Assembly (NCBI GenBank): GCA_947630925.1
Contig: CANRJM010000003.1
Location: 1-64,000 of the forward strand
DNA length: 64,000 nt
Source of the DNA: an uncultured Lachnospiraceae bacterium
Lineage (GTDB): Bacteria > Bacillota > Clostridia > Lachnospirales > Lachnospiraceae
Direction of reading: 5' to 3'
Shown: positions 25,561 to 34,111 of the stretch, piece by piece
How positions within the stretch are numbered: the stretch's first letter is position 1
Layout: the number at the start of each line of letters is the position of its first letter
The notes under the pieces: model-generated
Told to the model about the DNA's origin: nothing
Seen by the model: only the letters and a program-made list of their open reading frames with translations
Databases searched by the model: none
Program-made: the position numbers and the translations under genes

Positions 25561-26556
25561 CTATTGCAGAAAACACTCCCACATATCTTCCCGTGAAAAA
25601 AGCGTGTCTGCCATATGGTGAAAATCCGCCGATGCTTTTCTGCTGTGTACGCAAAAACGATATGTCATTTGTATTGCCTCACACCAATCAGAAGCGGAAA
25701 GCGAACCCGTCATGGCATATCGGCAGAAAGCAAGCAGCCGTATCAGTACCAGTTCTGCCTTTATGTGCACATAGCTTACTTTACCGCCTTTTAAAGCTGC
25801 CTCCGCCGTACAACCCACCAATCGGTATTCCCTATAATTATGTTGAATCTTCTTCCACATTGCCTGCGACTTTGCCACAAATGCATCGATTTGCTCCCGC
25901 CGCCTTTCTTCCGGTACATCCTGCATAAAGATTTGCAATTCCTTCTGCAGATTTGTTCCCTCCTGGTACGATACGATCATCCGAAGCAGCTCATCTGCTA
26001 TTACCTCAAAACCGGAAAGCAAAAAGCTGCCGCTCATCAAATTCTCCTTCGTCTGACAAAAGCTTTCCCCATGCGAAAAACATGGAGCATTTCCTGTCAG
26101 CCGGCACAAAAGCTCCTGTAAATCAATCTGTTCCCCTCTCCCGTTCTCATCGGAACAAATCCATGTTACCGTATCGTTTACCAGATATTCCGATACTACC
26201 GGACAAGAGGCCGCCATAGACAGATACAATGCTCCCTGTATCATGTAAAAAAGGCGTGGATATTTTCTGCAGGTATTACAAAGCGTTTCCTCCGCCGCAT
26301 TTTTTTGGATCCTGCAAAGACCATCTTCCTCCAGCATGGCGCATCTGCCATCCATGTTATTTTTAAAATAGTATCCATTTTCCTTCCGCTGTATATTCGA
26401 CAGAATATCTAAGCGCAGCCAGTCAGGCGACAGGTTCGAAAAGCGTCTGTAATCCTCGCTGCTGACAAAAATACTCCAACCGGCGCAGCAGGTAGACGGA
26501 CAATCTCCTGCAAGGCAGGAAAACTTTTGATACAAACTGATTGCATAGTATTCCAT
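25561..26556 (-). CDS. fliB: Flagellin lysine-N-methylase family protein (FliB-like)
   Basis: 331 aa. The Cys pattern FSCLAGDCPSTCCAGWSI at the N-terminus, then GRCAMLEEDGLCRI and TLCNTCRKYPRLF, is the hallmark of FliB-type proteins that methylate flagellin lysines, probably with an Fe-S or zinc site. No flagellar gene is present in this window, so the substrate may be elsewhere in the genome or may not be flagellin. The ATG at 26556 overlaps the TGA of the small upstream gene (TGATG), suggesting coupling. Confidence 0.85.
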   Translation of the reverse strand: MEYYAISLYQKFSCLAGDCPSTCCAGWSIFVSSEDYRRFSNLSPDWLRLDILSNIQRKENGYYFKNNMDGRCAMLEEDGLCRIQKNAAEETLCNTCRKYPRLFYMIQGALYLSMAASCPVVSEYLVNDTVTWICSDENGRGEQIDLQELLCRLTGNAPCFSHGESFCQTKENLMSGSFLLSGFEVIADELLRMIVSYQEGTNLQKELQIFMQDVPEERRREQIDAFVAKSQAMWKKIQHNYREYRLVGCTAEAALKGGKVSYVHIKAELVLIRLLAFCRYAMTGSLSASDWCEAIQMTYRFCVHSRKASADFHHMADTLFSREDMWECFLQ

Positions 26557-26765
26557 CAAAACATCAAGTCCGATTTCCGTTTTAACAGATGGGCTCCCTT
26601 TGCAATGACTGCAGTTCCAAAAGCAATACCAGATGCAATCATCAAAATTCCCATCACAACATTAAAAGCGCCTACCGATTTCATTGTCTTATAAACTCTC
26701 TCCAAAATAACCTCTTTTCTGCAACTGTTTTTCCGATCCATGATCGAGTCTAACAGATTTGCCAA
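26556..26765 (-). CDS. Small membrane protein coupled to FliB-like gene
   Basis: Up to 69 aa, with one hydrophobic segment of about 22 residues (AFNVVMGILMIASGIAFGTAVI) and a basic C-terminus. TTG at 26765 is the outer start; an inner ATG at 26738 (MDRKNSC) is also possible, and neither has a strong ribosome binding site. It overlaps the FliB-like start by the TGATG junction. Function unknown. Confidence 0.5.
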   Translation of the reverse strand: MANLLDSIMDRKNSCRKEVILERVYKTMKSVGAFNVVMGILMIASGIAFGTAVIAKGAHLLKRKSDLMF

Positions 26766-26842
26766 TTATGCTACGTCTCTATGCACCGCTGTCGTCTTCT
26801 TTGCGCCCGCTTAACGCTTCACGCCCCCTGTGAAATTCTTTC

Positions 26843-27529
26843 TTATCCACACGATTTTACGCCATATTCTGCGTAATATGCATCAATGGCTTTCTTTAAT
26901 GCATCATCAATCAGAATCTTCCCTCCGCATTCTTTATTGTACAGGCATTCTATGACATCCTCCATGCTGACAATGGCATTTGCAGGAAATCCATATTTCT
27001 CCTCAATTTCGTCCAAAGCGCTCGCATGGGACGTCAGGCCGCGCTCCATCCGGTTTAAGGAAACCATCAGGCCAATAATTTTCACTTCTCCCTGCGCCTT
27101 GATAATTGGAAAAGTCTCTTCAATGGATTTTCCGGACGTCGTCACATCTTCTATGATAACCACCCGGTCCCCATCCTTGAGTTTACTGCCTAAAAGAATC
27201 CCTGTATCTCCATGATCCTTTACTTCCTTCCGGTTGGAACAATACCTGATCTCTTTTCCATACAGCTCGCTAAAGGCAATCGCTGTCGCAACCCCAAGAG
27301 GAATCCCCTTATACGCCGGTCCAAATAATACATCAAAATCGCTGCCGTATTTCCCGTAAATCGCTTTTGCATAATACTGCCCCAGTTTACGAAGCTGCGA
27401 ACCGGTTACATAGGCGCCCGCATTCATAAAAAAAGGAGATTTTCTTCCACTTTTCAATGTAAAATCACCAAATTTCAATACGTCGCTCTCCACCATAAAT
27501 TCAATAAATTCTTTTTTATATTGCTCCAT
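26843..27529 (-). CDS. pyrE: Orotate phosphoribosyltransferase
   Basis: 228 aa. Converts orotate and PRPP to OMP. The PRPP motif VVIIEDVTTSGKS is clear, with FGPAYKGIPLG and SGRKSPFFMN completing the site. GAAGGAGGG precedes the ATG. It has its own promoter and is separated from pyrD by an oppositely transcribed gene, so it is not in one transcript with the other pyr genes. Confidence 0.95.
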   Translation of the reverse strand: MEQYKKEFIEFMVESDVLKFGDFTLKSGRKSPFFMNAGAYVTGSQLRKLGQYYAKAIYGKYGSDFDVLFGPAYKGIPLGVATAIAFSELYGKEIRYCSNRKEVKDHGDTGILLGSKLKDGDRVVIIEDVTTSGKSIEETFPIIKAQGEVKIIGLMVSLNRMERGLTSHASALDEIEEKYGFPANAIVSMEDVIECLYNKECGGKILIDDALKKAIDAYYAEYGVKSCG

Positions 27530-27559
27530 CTTTTTGAAACCCTCCTTCTTTTGTATTTG

Positions 27560-27588
27560 ATTATACTAAAATCCTGTTGTGTATTCAA
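27560..27588 (-). promoter_or_regulatory. Sigma-A promoter of pyrE
   Basis: Minus strand: TTGAAT at 27583-27588, 17-base spacer, perfect TATAAT at 27560-27565. It overlaps the divergent promoter of the YHYH gene, so the two may compete. Confidence 0.75.
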
Positions 27589-27604
27589 GAAAAAATGCTA
27601 TAAT
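27577..27604 (+). promoter_or_regulatory. Sigma-A promoter of the YHYH gene
   Basis: TTGTGT at 27577-27582, 16-base spacer, TATAAT at 27599-27604. Confidence 0.65.
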
Positions 27605-27653
27605 GAAAGTGGTATATGTCATTCTAATCATGATAAAAAATGGGAGGTAACAA

Positions 27654-28094
27654 ATGAAAATATTCAAAAAAATACTAATCATGATCCTTAGCCTCAGTCT
27701 CCTTGCCCCTATGCAAACTACATTCGCGCATTCGGGCAGAACAGATGCATACGGAGGGCATCACGACAACAAAAACGTCAGCGGTTTAGGATCATACCAT
27801 TATCATTGTGGCGGTCATCCGGCTCACTTACATACCAACGGAATCTGCCCTTACTCTGCAAAGGCAAAATCAAAAACTACCACCACTGGAAAAACCTCAA
27901 AATATTATAAAGTTTCTACTGTAAAAAAAGTACAGAAGAAGTTAAATAAACTGGGATATTCCTGTGGAAAAGCAGACGGCTTCTACGGCAATAAAACGAA
28001 AAAAGCCATTCGGAAATTTCAGAAGAAAAAAAATATGACCGTCAATGGGAAAATCAATAAAAAATTATTGAAAAAATTAAAAATTAAAATTTAA
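27654..28094 (+). CDS. Secreted YHYH-domain protein with peptidoglycan-binding domain
   Basis: 146 aa. A signal peptide (KKILIMILSLSLLAPMQTTFA) is followed by a His-rich YHYH segment (HSGRTDAYGGHHDNKN, GSYHYHCGGHPAHLH, ICPYS) and a C-terminal PG_binding_1 domain (VQKKLNKLGYSCGKADGFYG and FQKKKNMTVNGK). The His-rich part probably binds metal; the second domain would hold it on the cell wall. GGGAGGTAACAA precedes the ATG. It is Lys-rich and A-rich compared with its neighbours and sits opposite to the pyr genes, which suggests insertion. Function unknown. Confidence 0.88.
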   Translation: MKIFKKILIMILSLSLLAPMQTTFAHSGRTDAYGGHHDNKNVSGLGSYHYHCGGHPAHLHTNGICPYSAKAKSKTTTTGKTSKYYKVSTVKKVQKKLNKLGYSCGKADGFYGNKTKKAIRKFQKKKNMTVNGKINKKLLKKLKIKI

Positions 28095-28112
28095 TACAAA
28101 CCCGATATCGTG

Positions 28113-28150
28113 CACAGGCAATCTGAATAAAAAGGATTGCCTGTGTTTTT
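28113..28150 (+). terminator. Terminator of the YHYH gene
   Basis: Stem CACAGGCAATC/GATTGCCTGTG followed by TTTTT. Confidence 0.9.
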
Positions 28151-28169
28151 ACAATATTCTTTTGGTTCT

Positions 28170-29072
28170 TTACTCTACGCACCCTATTAATTCACGGATA
28201 TCAGAAATAGCATGGTCTCTCATAAAACGCTCTAACCCGTTCACAACATCTGCCACTGCTGTCGGATTTGCAAAGTTTGCCGTACCGACTGCTACCATTG
28301 TTGCGCCTGCCATGATAAATTCCAAAGCATCCTCCGCGTTCTGTATACCGCCCATGCCAAGTACAGGTATCGACACTGCGTGCGCCACCTGATAGACCAT
28401 CCGGACTGCTACCGGCTTAACGGCAGGACCGGACATACCGCCTGTTTTATTTGCCAGAGCAAATTTTCTTTTTTCAATGTCAATCTTCATACCTGTTAAG
28501 GTATTGATAAGAGAAACTGCGTCTGCTCCACCGGCTTCCGCTGCCCTTGCTATTTCCGCAATGTCTGTCACATTGGGGCTTAATTTCATGATGACCGGCT
28601 GCTTTGCCTTTTCTTTTACCCGTGCAGTCATTTTTTCTACCAGTTTTGGATTCTGACCAAAAGCAATACCGCCTGCTTTTACGTTAGGACAGGAAATATT
28701 GATCTCCAATAAATCAATCTCCTGGTCTGCCAGACGTTCCACTACCTCCAGATACTCCTCCTGCGTCTTACCGCATACATTCACAATAATATTTGTATCG
28801 TACTGTTTCAGAAAAGGAATATCTCTTTTCAAAAACAAATCAATTCCCGGATTCTGCAGTCCGATGGCATTGAGCATACCGCCATAAGTCTCACAAATCC
28901 GCGGCGTCGGATTCCCCGGCCATGGCACGCTTGCCACTCCCTTTGTTGTAACTGCACCTAAGCAATTTAAATTTACAAACTCTGCATATTCCGCACCGGA
29001 GCCAAATGTCCCGGATGCCGTTGTTACAGGATTTTTCATTGAAACACCTGCAAAGTCAACAGAAAGGTTCAT
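28170..29072 (-). CDS. pyrD: Dihydroorotate dehydrogenase B, catalytic subunit
   Basis: 300 aa class 1B enzyme. FMN-site motifs include NPVTTASGTFGSG, INISCPNVKAGG with the catalytic Cys of the class 1 type, and GMGGIQNAEDALEF. It acts as a complex with PyrK, encoded directly upstream with a 13-base gap, passing electrons to NAD. A GGAGGAAACG ribosome binding site precedes the ATG. It is the last gene of the pyrC-F-K-D run. Confidence 0.95.
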   Translation of the reverse strand: MNLSVDFAGVSMKNPVTTASGTFGSGAEYAEFVNLNCLGAVTTKGVASVPWPGNPTPRICETYGGMLNAIGLQNPGIDLFLKRDIPFLKQYDTNIIVNVCGKTQEEYLEVVERLADQEIDLLEINISCPNVKAGGIAFGQNPKLVEKMTARVKEKAKQPVIMKLSPNVTDIAEIARAAEAGGADAVSLINTLTGMKIDIEKRKFALANKTGGMSGPAVKPVAVRMVYQVAHAVSIPVLGMGGIQNAEDALEFIMAGATMVAVGTANFANPTAVADVVNGLERFMRDHAISDIRELIGCVE

Positions 29073-29085
29073 TTACGTTTCCTCC

Positions 29086-29877
29086 TTACCACTCAATCTC
29101 CTGCACGTCAAAAACAGGTCCGTCTTTACAAATCCGCTTATTCTTTACATTGCTGTGGCTGTCCTTTTCCACTGACTGGCAGACACAGGCCAGACAGGCG
29201 CCAATACCGCATGCCATTCTTTCTTCCATGGAAATCTGGGCAGCAATCCCTTCCTGCTCCGCATATGCTTTCACACCGCGAAGCATCGGCAAAGGTCCGC
29301 AGGCATATATGGTATCCGCCGTCAAATGATGTTCCCGTATGGCGTCTATCACATTTCCCTTTGTCCCTACGCTGCCATCCTCTGTAGACAGATACACCCT
29401 GCCATACGGAGCAAACTCTTCTGATAGAAAAACATCCCGATTTCGATATCCCAGCACTACCGTCACATCGCCTTTCAATTCCTTTGCTAACGACAAAATC
29501 GGTGGAATCCCAATTCCTCCGCCAATTAATATGCTTTTTCCCTCTTTCATGGTAAAGCCATTTCCCAGCGGTCCGACGACGCTGACCGTATCGCCCGCGG
29601 CATACCCAGCAAATTCCTCCGTTCCCTTTCCGGCAACGCGATATACAATGCGAAGCATATGTTCCGCCCGGTTAATGCCGCAAATACTAATCGGTCTGGG
29701 CAGCAAACGGCTGCCATCTTTCGAATATAAGGAAATAAACTGTCCTGGAACGGCTGCAGCAGCCACATCCTGTTCTTCCGGAAATTTCAGCCACATACTG
29801 TAGATTCCAGCCGACAGCATAACCTGACTGGTAACCTTTGCGATACACTTTTGTTTACCCGACGTCACTTTTTCCAT
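29086..29877 (-). CDS. pyrK: Dihydroorotate dehydrogenase B, electron-transfer subunit
   Basis: 263 aa. Ferredoxin-reductase-like FAD domain (RPISICGIN, GPLGNGF), NAD domain (LIGGGIGIPPI, YACGPLPML) and a C-terminal 2Fe-2S cluster with the cysteines in ERMACGIGACLACVCQS and RICKDGPVF. Partner of PyrD. Confidence 0.95.
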   Translation of the reverse strand: MEKVTSGKQKCIAKVTSQVMLSAGIYSMWLKFPEEQDVAAAAVPGQFISLYSKDGSRLLPRPISICGINRAEHMLRIVYRVAGKGTEEFAGYAAGDTVSVVGPLGNGFTMKEGKSILIGGGIGIPPILSLAKELKGDVTVVLGYRNRDVFLSEEFAPYGRVYLSTEDGSVGTKGNVIDAIREHHLTADTIYACGPLPMLRGVKAYAEQEGIAAQISMEERMACGIGACLACVCQSVEKDSHSNVKNKRICKDGPVFDVQEIEW

Positions 29878-29913
29878 ACTTCCTTTTTTTGCTCCTTTTC
29901 TCTTTATAACAAT

Positions 29914-30840
29914 TTATGCCTGTTTCTTAGCTCCATTGATATCTGCAATCATATCCATAACTGCCTGGCGGGAGGCTTCCGCATAATGCCCGGCGCCGAA
30001 TCCCGCATACTTCTCCTGCATATATGCGGCAATAATCCCTCTGGAAGAATTGACAATGGCTCCCAGACCATCTTTATTAAAATACAGCGCCAAATCTTTT
30101 GCTGTACCGCCCTGCGCGCCATAGCCGGGTACTAAAATATATGTTCTTGGCATCTTCTTTCTCAACACTCTGCCCATCTCCGGATAAGTAGCGCCAATGA
30201 CGCAGCCCACGTTGCTGTAGTCGCCATCCATGCATTCTTCCCCCCACTCTGCAACCTTCTGTGCTACCAGTTCATACAATGGCTTTCCGTCTATTTTCTG
30301 ATCCTGGAATTCTCCGCTGGAAGGATTGGACGTCTTTACCAGAACAAAAATTCCTTTATCTTCCTCTTTACATACATCCAGAAACGGCTGGATCCCGTCG
30401 CTTCCCAAATAAGGATTGACGGTTACCATATCCTCGTCAAATCCCCTGCATATTTGATTTCCTACCGTAACTTTCCCAAGATGGCCTGCAGCATATGCCG
30501 CAGAAGTAGAACCGATATCTCCCCGCTTGATATCTCCAATTACGATCAGGCCCTTTTCTTTGCAATAATCCACTGTCTTTTTAAAAGCAGCCAGTCCCGG
30601 GATTCCAAACTGTTCATACATGGCAATCTGCGGTTTTACAGCAGGTATCAAATCATACGTTGCATCCACGATCCCTTTATTAAACTGCCAGATCGCTTCT
30701 GCCGCCCCTTCCAATGTTTCTCCATACTCCTCAAACGCCGCCTTCTGCATCTGTTCCGGAACATAGCGCAGCATAGGATCCAATCCCACGACAATCGGCG
30801 CATCCTTTTCCTGAATTTTTTCAATCAATTTACTTATCAT
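29914..30840 (-). CDS. pyrF: Orotidine 5'-phosphate decarboxylase
   Basis: 308 aa, type 2 subfamily. VGLDPMLRYVP at the N-terminus, the catalytic GDIKRGDIGSTS and VPGYGAQGG near the C-terminus are intact. Makes UMP from OMP. AAAGGATGG precedes the ATG. Confidence 0.95.
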   Translation of the reverse strand: MISKLIEKIQEKDAPIVVGLDPMLRYVPEQMQKAAFEEYGETLEGAAEAIWQFNKGIVDATYDLIPAVKPQIAMYEQFGIPGLAAFKKTVDYCKEKGLIVIGDIKRGDIGSTSAAYAAGHLGKVTVGNQICRGFDEDMVTVNPYLGSDGIQPFLDVCKEEDKGIFVLVKTSNPSSGEFQDQKIDGKPLYELVAQKVAEWGEECMDGDYSNVGCVIGATYPEMGRVLRKKMPRTYILVPGYGAQGGTAKDLALYFNKDGLGAIVNSSRGIIAAYMQEKYAGFGAGHYAEASRQAVMDMIADINGAKKQA

Positions 30841-30876
30841 ATGCCCATCCTTTCTATATGTCCAATTTTTCGTACA

Positions 30877-32163
30877 CTACGCTTCTGTTTTTTCCTGATA
30901 TACAATTTTCCCATCCACGATTGTAACTTCAACTTTACCATATACTTTTCTTCCGTTAAACGGCGTATTCTTTCCCTTCGATGCAAATCGGCCGGCATCA
31001 ATGACATATTCCGTATCAATATCTGCAATCATAATATCCGCCGCCTTTCCCTCCGCCAGGTTTCCCTTTGCAATCCCAAGTATTTTCGCCGGATTTACGC
31101 TCATTTTTTCTACTAACTGGGATAACGACAGATAACCGCCGCGCACCAATCCCGTATAACTGAGTGCAAAGGAAGTTTCTAATCCTACAATGCCAAACGG
31201 CGCTTTTTCCATCGACTGGTTTTTTTCTGCTTCGCTATGCGGCGCATGATCCGTAGAAATAACGTCCATCACACCATCCCGGAGCGCTTCCTTTAACGCC
31301 GCTACATCTTCCCTGCTGCGAAGAGGCGGATTCATCTTAAACCTTCCGTGATCCTCTGTAATATCCTCATCTGTCAGGGTAAAATGATGCGGGCAGACCT
31401 CTCCGGTAACCGAAAGTCCCTGTTCCTTTGCCAGTCCAAGGATAAGCGTGCTGTCCTTTGTGGAACAATGGCACAGATGCAGGCGGTTTCCGGCTTCCTT
31501 TGACAACAGAATATCCCTGGCTGCTATCACATCCTCTACTGCATTTGTAATGCCGCGGAGCCCAAGCTCCTGCGCCTTTTTGCCTGCATTCATCACACCG
31601 CCGTCCGCCAGGCCTTTATCCTCGCAGTGTGCAAAAACCGGCAGATCGCATTTTGCCGCCTCCTTCAATGCCTTTCGGTATACGACAGAATCCATAACCG
31701 ATTTTCCATCTTCGCTGATGGCCACGGCTCCTGCCGCTTTCATGCCCTGGATATCGGCAGGCTGCTTTCCCTCCTGACGAACTGTCACAGCGCCAACCGG
31801 CAATATATGGACCGGTGCATCCTTGGCGCGTTCCAATAAATCTTTTACTTTTTCTGCGCTGTCAATGACCGGATTTGTATTCGGCATTGGGCAGATGGTT
31901 GTCACGCCTCCTCTTGCGGCGGCACGCGCCCCTGTCTGAATGGTTTCCTTATACTCAAATCCCGGTTCTCTTAAATGCACATGCAAATCGATCAGACCCG
32001 GAAGAACTACTTTCCCTTCGGCATAAATGACCGTTTCCGCCTCTACGTCGATATTTTCTGCAATCTTATGTATCTTTCCCCCGCAAATCCATAAATCACA
32101 TATGGTATCCCTCTTATTTGCCGGATCTACCAGCCTTCCTTTTTTAATCAGTATTTGACTCAT
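30877..32163 (-). CDS. pyrC: Dihydroorotase, class I
   Basis: About 428 aa amidohydrolase. Zinc motifs PGLIDLHVHLREPG, FAHCEDKGL, LHLCHCSTKDS and ISTDHAPHS are intact, so it is probably active. The ATG at 32163 has GGAGGCAGT upstream; a longer reading to 32193 is not supported. First pyr gene of the run, 78 bases after the Nudix gene and probably on the asd transcript, as no promoter is obvious in the gap. No PyrR attenuator signature was found. Confidence 0.93.
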   Translation of the reverse strand: MSQILIKKGRLVDPANKRDTICDLWICGGKIHKIAENIDVEAETVIYAEGKVVLPGLIDLHVHLREPGFEYKETIQTGARAAARGGVTTICPMPNTNPVIDSAEKVKDLLERAKDAPVHILPVGAVTVRQEGKQPADIQGMKAAGAVAISEDGKSVMDSVVYRKALKEAAKCDLPVFAHCEDKGLADGGVMNAGKKAQELGLRGITNAVEDVIAARDILLSKEAGNRLHLCHCSTKDSTLILGLAKEQGLSVTGEVCPHHFTLTDEDITEDHGRFKMNPPLRSREDVAALKEALRDGVMDVISTDHAPHSEAEKNQSMEKAPFGIVGLETSFALSYTGLVRGGYLSLSQLVEKMSVNPAKILGIAKGNLAEGKAADIMIADIDTEYVIDAGRFASKGKNTPFNGRKVYGKVEVTIVDGKIVYQEKTEA

Positions 32164-32202
32164 ACTGCCTCCATTCGAACCGCAATTTACCAATATATAG
32201 AG

Positions 32203-32238
32203 AGGGCATCTATCATAGTTTCCTGACAGATGCGCCCT
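32203..32238 (-). promoter_or_regulatory. Stem-loop between the Nudix gene and pyrC
   Basis: Arms AGGGC-(G)-CATCT-TCA and TGA-AGATG-CCCT with small bulges surround an 8-base loop. It starts 3 bases past the Nudix stop and lacks a T-run on the minus strand, so it is a weak terminator or an mRNA-stability element. Confidence 0.4.
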
Positions 32239-32241
32239 GTT

Positions 32242-32652
32242 TTAATATATTTCTGCTCTTTCCAAATCCTCTAACATTCGCTTATTGCTAATATACTTTC
32301 CAAACTGTTCCGGATCAATCCACTTTGCATCGTTCAGTTCTTCTGACAGGATGACATCCTCCTCTTCCATATCCGTAAGACAAAGATAAGCAATACCAAG
32401 GTTGCATTCGGAACCAATCATAAAAGTCCATGTATATAAAATACGATCGACAACCGAAGTGAGTCCGGTCTGCTCCTGAATCACCCGCACAACCGCTGCA
32501 TCAGGCGATTCGCCAAACTCAGCCACACCATCTATAAATTCCCACTGATACGGCTCAATAATATTATCGTCATACCACTTTTGAACCGTTAAAAACTCAT
32601 TTCCCCTGTGAACGATTCCCTTTACCAAAATCCGATATCTATTGTTACCCAT
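32242..32652 (-). CDS. Nudix hydrolase family protein with altered box
   Basis: About 136 aa. The fold signature VAEFGESPDAAVVRVIQEQTGL corresponds to the Nudix box, but the RExxEExG part reads RVIQEQTG, so two of the metal-binding glutamates are Val and Gln. Other parts (WEFIDGVAEFGE, WIDPEQFGKYI) are typical. The ATG at 32652 has GGAGGAATGTGC upstream. It sits between asd and pyrC. Activity on nucleotides may be weak or lost; the substrate is unknown. Confidence 0.8.
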   Translation of the reverse strand: MGNNRYRILVKGIVHRGNEFLTVQKWYDDNIIEPYQWEFIDGVAEFGESPDAAVVRVIQEQTGLTSVVDRILYTWTFMIGSECNLGIAYLCLTDMEEEDVILSEELNDAKWIDPEQFGKYISNKRMLEDLERAEIY

Positions 32653-32700
32653 GCACATTCCTCCTTATGATACGGTATTCGATTGAACTGTTGGTTTGGC

Positions 32701-33798
32701 TTATTTCGCCGTAATATACTTCTGTGCCGTCAGCAGTTCCGCTGTCAGCATTGCCCCGCCTGCAGCGCCGCGGACCGTATTATGCGATAAACCGACAAAT
32801 TTCCAGTCAAAGACCGCATCCTCCCTTAAGCGCCCCATTGATACGCCAAACCCATTCTCATAATCGACGTCCAATGAAACCTGCGGGCGATCTTCTTCTT
32901 CCAGATACCGGATAAACTGCTTTGGCGCGCTTGGAAGCCCTAACTCCTGCGGAAGTCCCTTAAATTCCTTCCATGCCTTTAAAATCTGCTCCTTTGTCGG
33001 ATTTTTTCCTTCTTCAAAGGTTACGAACACAGCCGCCGTATGACCGTCTAAAACAGGGACACGGATGCATTGCGTGGTAATAACCGGCGTTTCCGCTTTC
33101 ACAATTTCCCCGTTCACCACTTTTCCCCAGATGCGCAGAGGCTCCTGCTCGCTCTTTTCCTCCTCGCCGCCGATAAACGGTATAATATTATGTTCCATCT
33201 CCGGCCAGTCCCGAAACGTTTTTCCTGCTCCGGAAATTGCCTGATAGGTTGAAGCCACTACTGTTTTCGGTTCAAATCCCGCTGCCTTCAATGCGCTGAG
33301 CGCCGGCGTATAACTCTGAATCGAGCAATTTGGTTTTACTGCAATAAAGCCTCTGGTTGTTCCAAGCCTTTTTTTCTGCGCCTCAATCACTTCAAAATGT
33401 TCCGGATTCAGTTCCGGAACTACCATCGGAACATCCGGCGTCCATCTGTGCGCACTATTATTGGAAACTACCGGCGTTTCTGTCTTTGCATACTCCTCTT
33501 CGATTGCCCTGATTTCATCCTTCGTCATATCGACAGCGCTAAACACAAAATCGACTTTTGCCGCCACTTCCTTTACATTGCTCACATCCTGGACAACAAT
33601 CTTCTTGACGGTTTCCGGCATCGGCGTCGTCATTTTCCAGCGTCCGCCTATCGCCTCCTCATATGTTTTCCCTGCGCTTCGCGGACTTGCTGCCACGGCT
33701 GTCACTTCAAACCAGGGATGATTCTCTAATAATGCAATAAATCTCTGTCCTACCATTCCGGTACCGCCCAGAATGCCAACTCTTAATTTCTTATCCAT
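32701..33798 (-). CDS. asd: Aspartate-semialdehyde dehydrogenase
   Basis: 365 aa. NADP fold GILGGTGMVGQRF, catalytic Cys in VKPNCSIQS, and GAGKTFRDWPEME with the archaeal/fungal-type layout. Makes aspartate semialdehyde for lysine, threonine and methionine synthesis and for diaminopimelate of the cell wall. AAATGAGGAAAAT precedes the ATG. Own promoter about 120 bases upstream. Confidence 0.93.
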   Translation of the reverse strand: MDKKLRVGILGGTGMVGQRFIALLENHPWFEVTAVAASPRSAGKTYEEAIGGRWKMTTPMPETVKKIVVQDVSNVKEVAAKVDFVFSAVDMTKDEIRAIEEEYAKTETPVVSNNSAHRWTPDVPMVVPELNPEHFEVIEAQKKRLGTTRGFIAVKPNCSIQSYTPALSALKAAGFEPKTVVASTYQAISGAGKTFRDWPEMEHNIIPFIGGEEEKSEQEPLRIWGKVVNGEIVKAETPVITTQCIRVPVLDGHTAAVFVTFEEGKNPTKEQILKAWKEFKGLPQELGLPSAPKQFIRYLEEEDRPQVSLDVDYENGFGVSMGRLREDAVFDWKFVGLSHNTVRGAAGGAMLTAELLTAQKYITAK

Positions 33799-33920
33799 AT
33801 TTTCCTCATTTCTACGCTGCTTTTTTATATTAGGCTATCTCTGCATCCCGCAACGCACAAATGCAGAACAGCCTGCCATCCTTTGCCGATAGATGATAGA
33901 AATATCGGCATATTATCTTG

Positions 33921-33949
33921 ATTTTACACTATTCCATACAATAAGTCAA
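33921..33949 (-). promoter_or_regulatory. Sigma-A promoter of asd
   Basis: Minus strand: TTGACT at 33944-33949, 17-base spacer, TAAAAT at 33921-33926. Confidence 0.75.
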
Positions 33950-34046
33950 AAAAATTATTATAAGAAAGAATGCAAAAATGACATCCGGCGCAAAATTGGT
34001 TTTCGGGGACTAAAACTTGCGGAAATCCATACGGATTGATGATATA

Positions 34047-34075
34047 TTGCTTAATTGAATGAATTGTGGTAAAGT
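34047..34075 (+). promoter_or_regulatory. Candidate promoter of the hisS-like gene
   Basis: TTGCTT at 34047-34052, 17-base spacer, TAAAGT at 34070-34075, 36 bases before the first start codon. Confidence 0.5.
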
Positions 34076-34111
34076 ATTACTGTTTGATTAACGATTGATC
34101 ATGGAGAAAGG

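Larger units (their letters stand above)
33799..34111. other. Divergent intergenic region between asd and hisS-like gene
   Basis: 313 bases holding the two divergent promoters listed separately. The asd leader (about 115 nt) contains a CCGATA/TATCGG hairpin at roughly 33888-33910. No T-box, lysine riboswitch or other known RNA element could be recognised. Confidence 0.6.

Noticed and set aside
30454-31116. Plus-strand 220-aa open frame across pyrF and pyrC
   Set aside because: Shadow of conserved minus-strand genes.
32164-32241. PyrR attenuator before pyrC
   Set aside because: The stem-loop lacks the PyrR-binding loop and the paired antiterminator/terminator arrangement.
33950-34111. T-box or other riboswitch before the hisS-like gene
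   Set aside because: No specifier stem, AGGGUGG-like T-box sequence or terminator is present.
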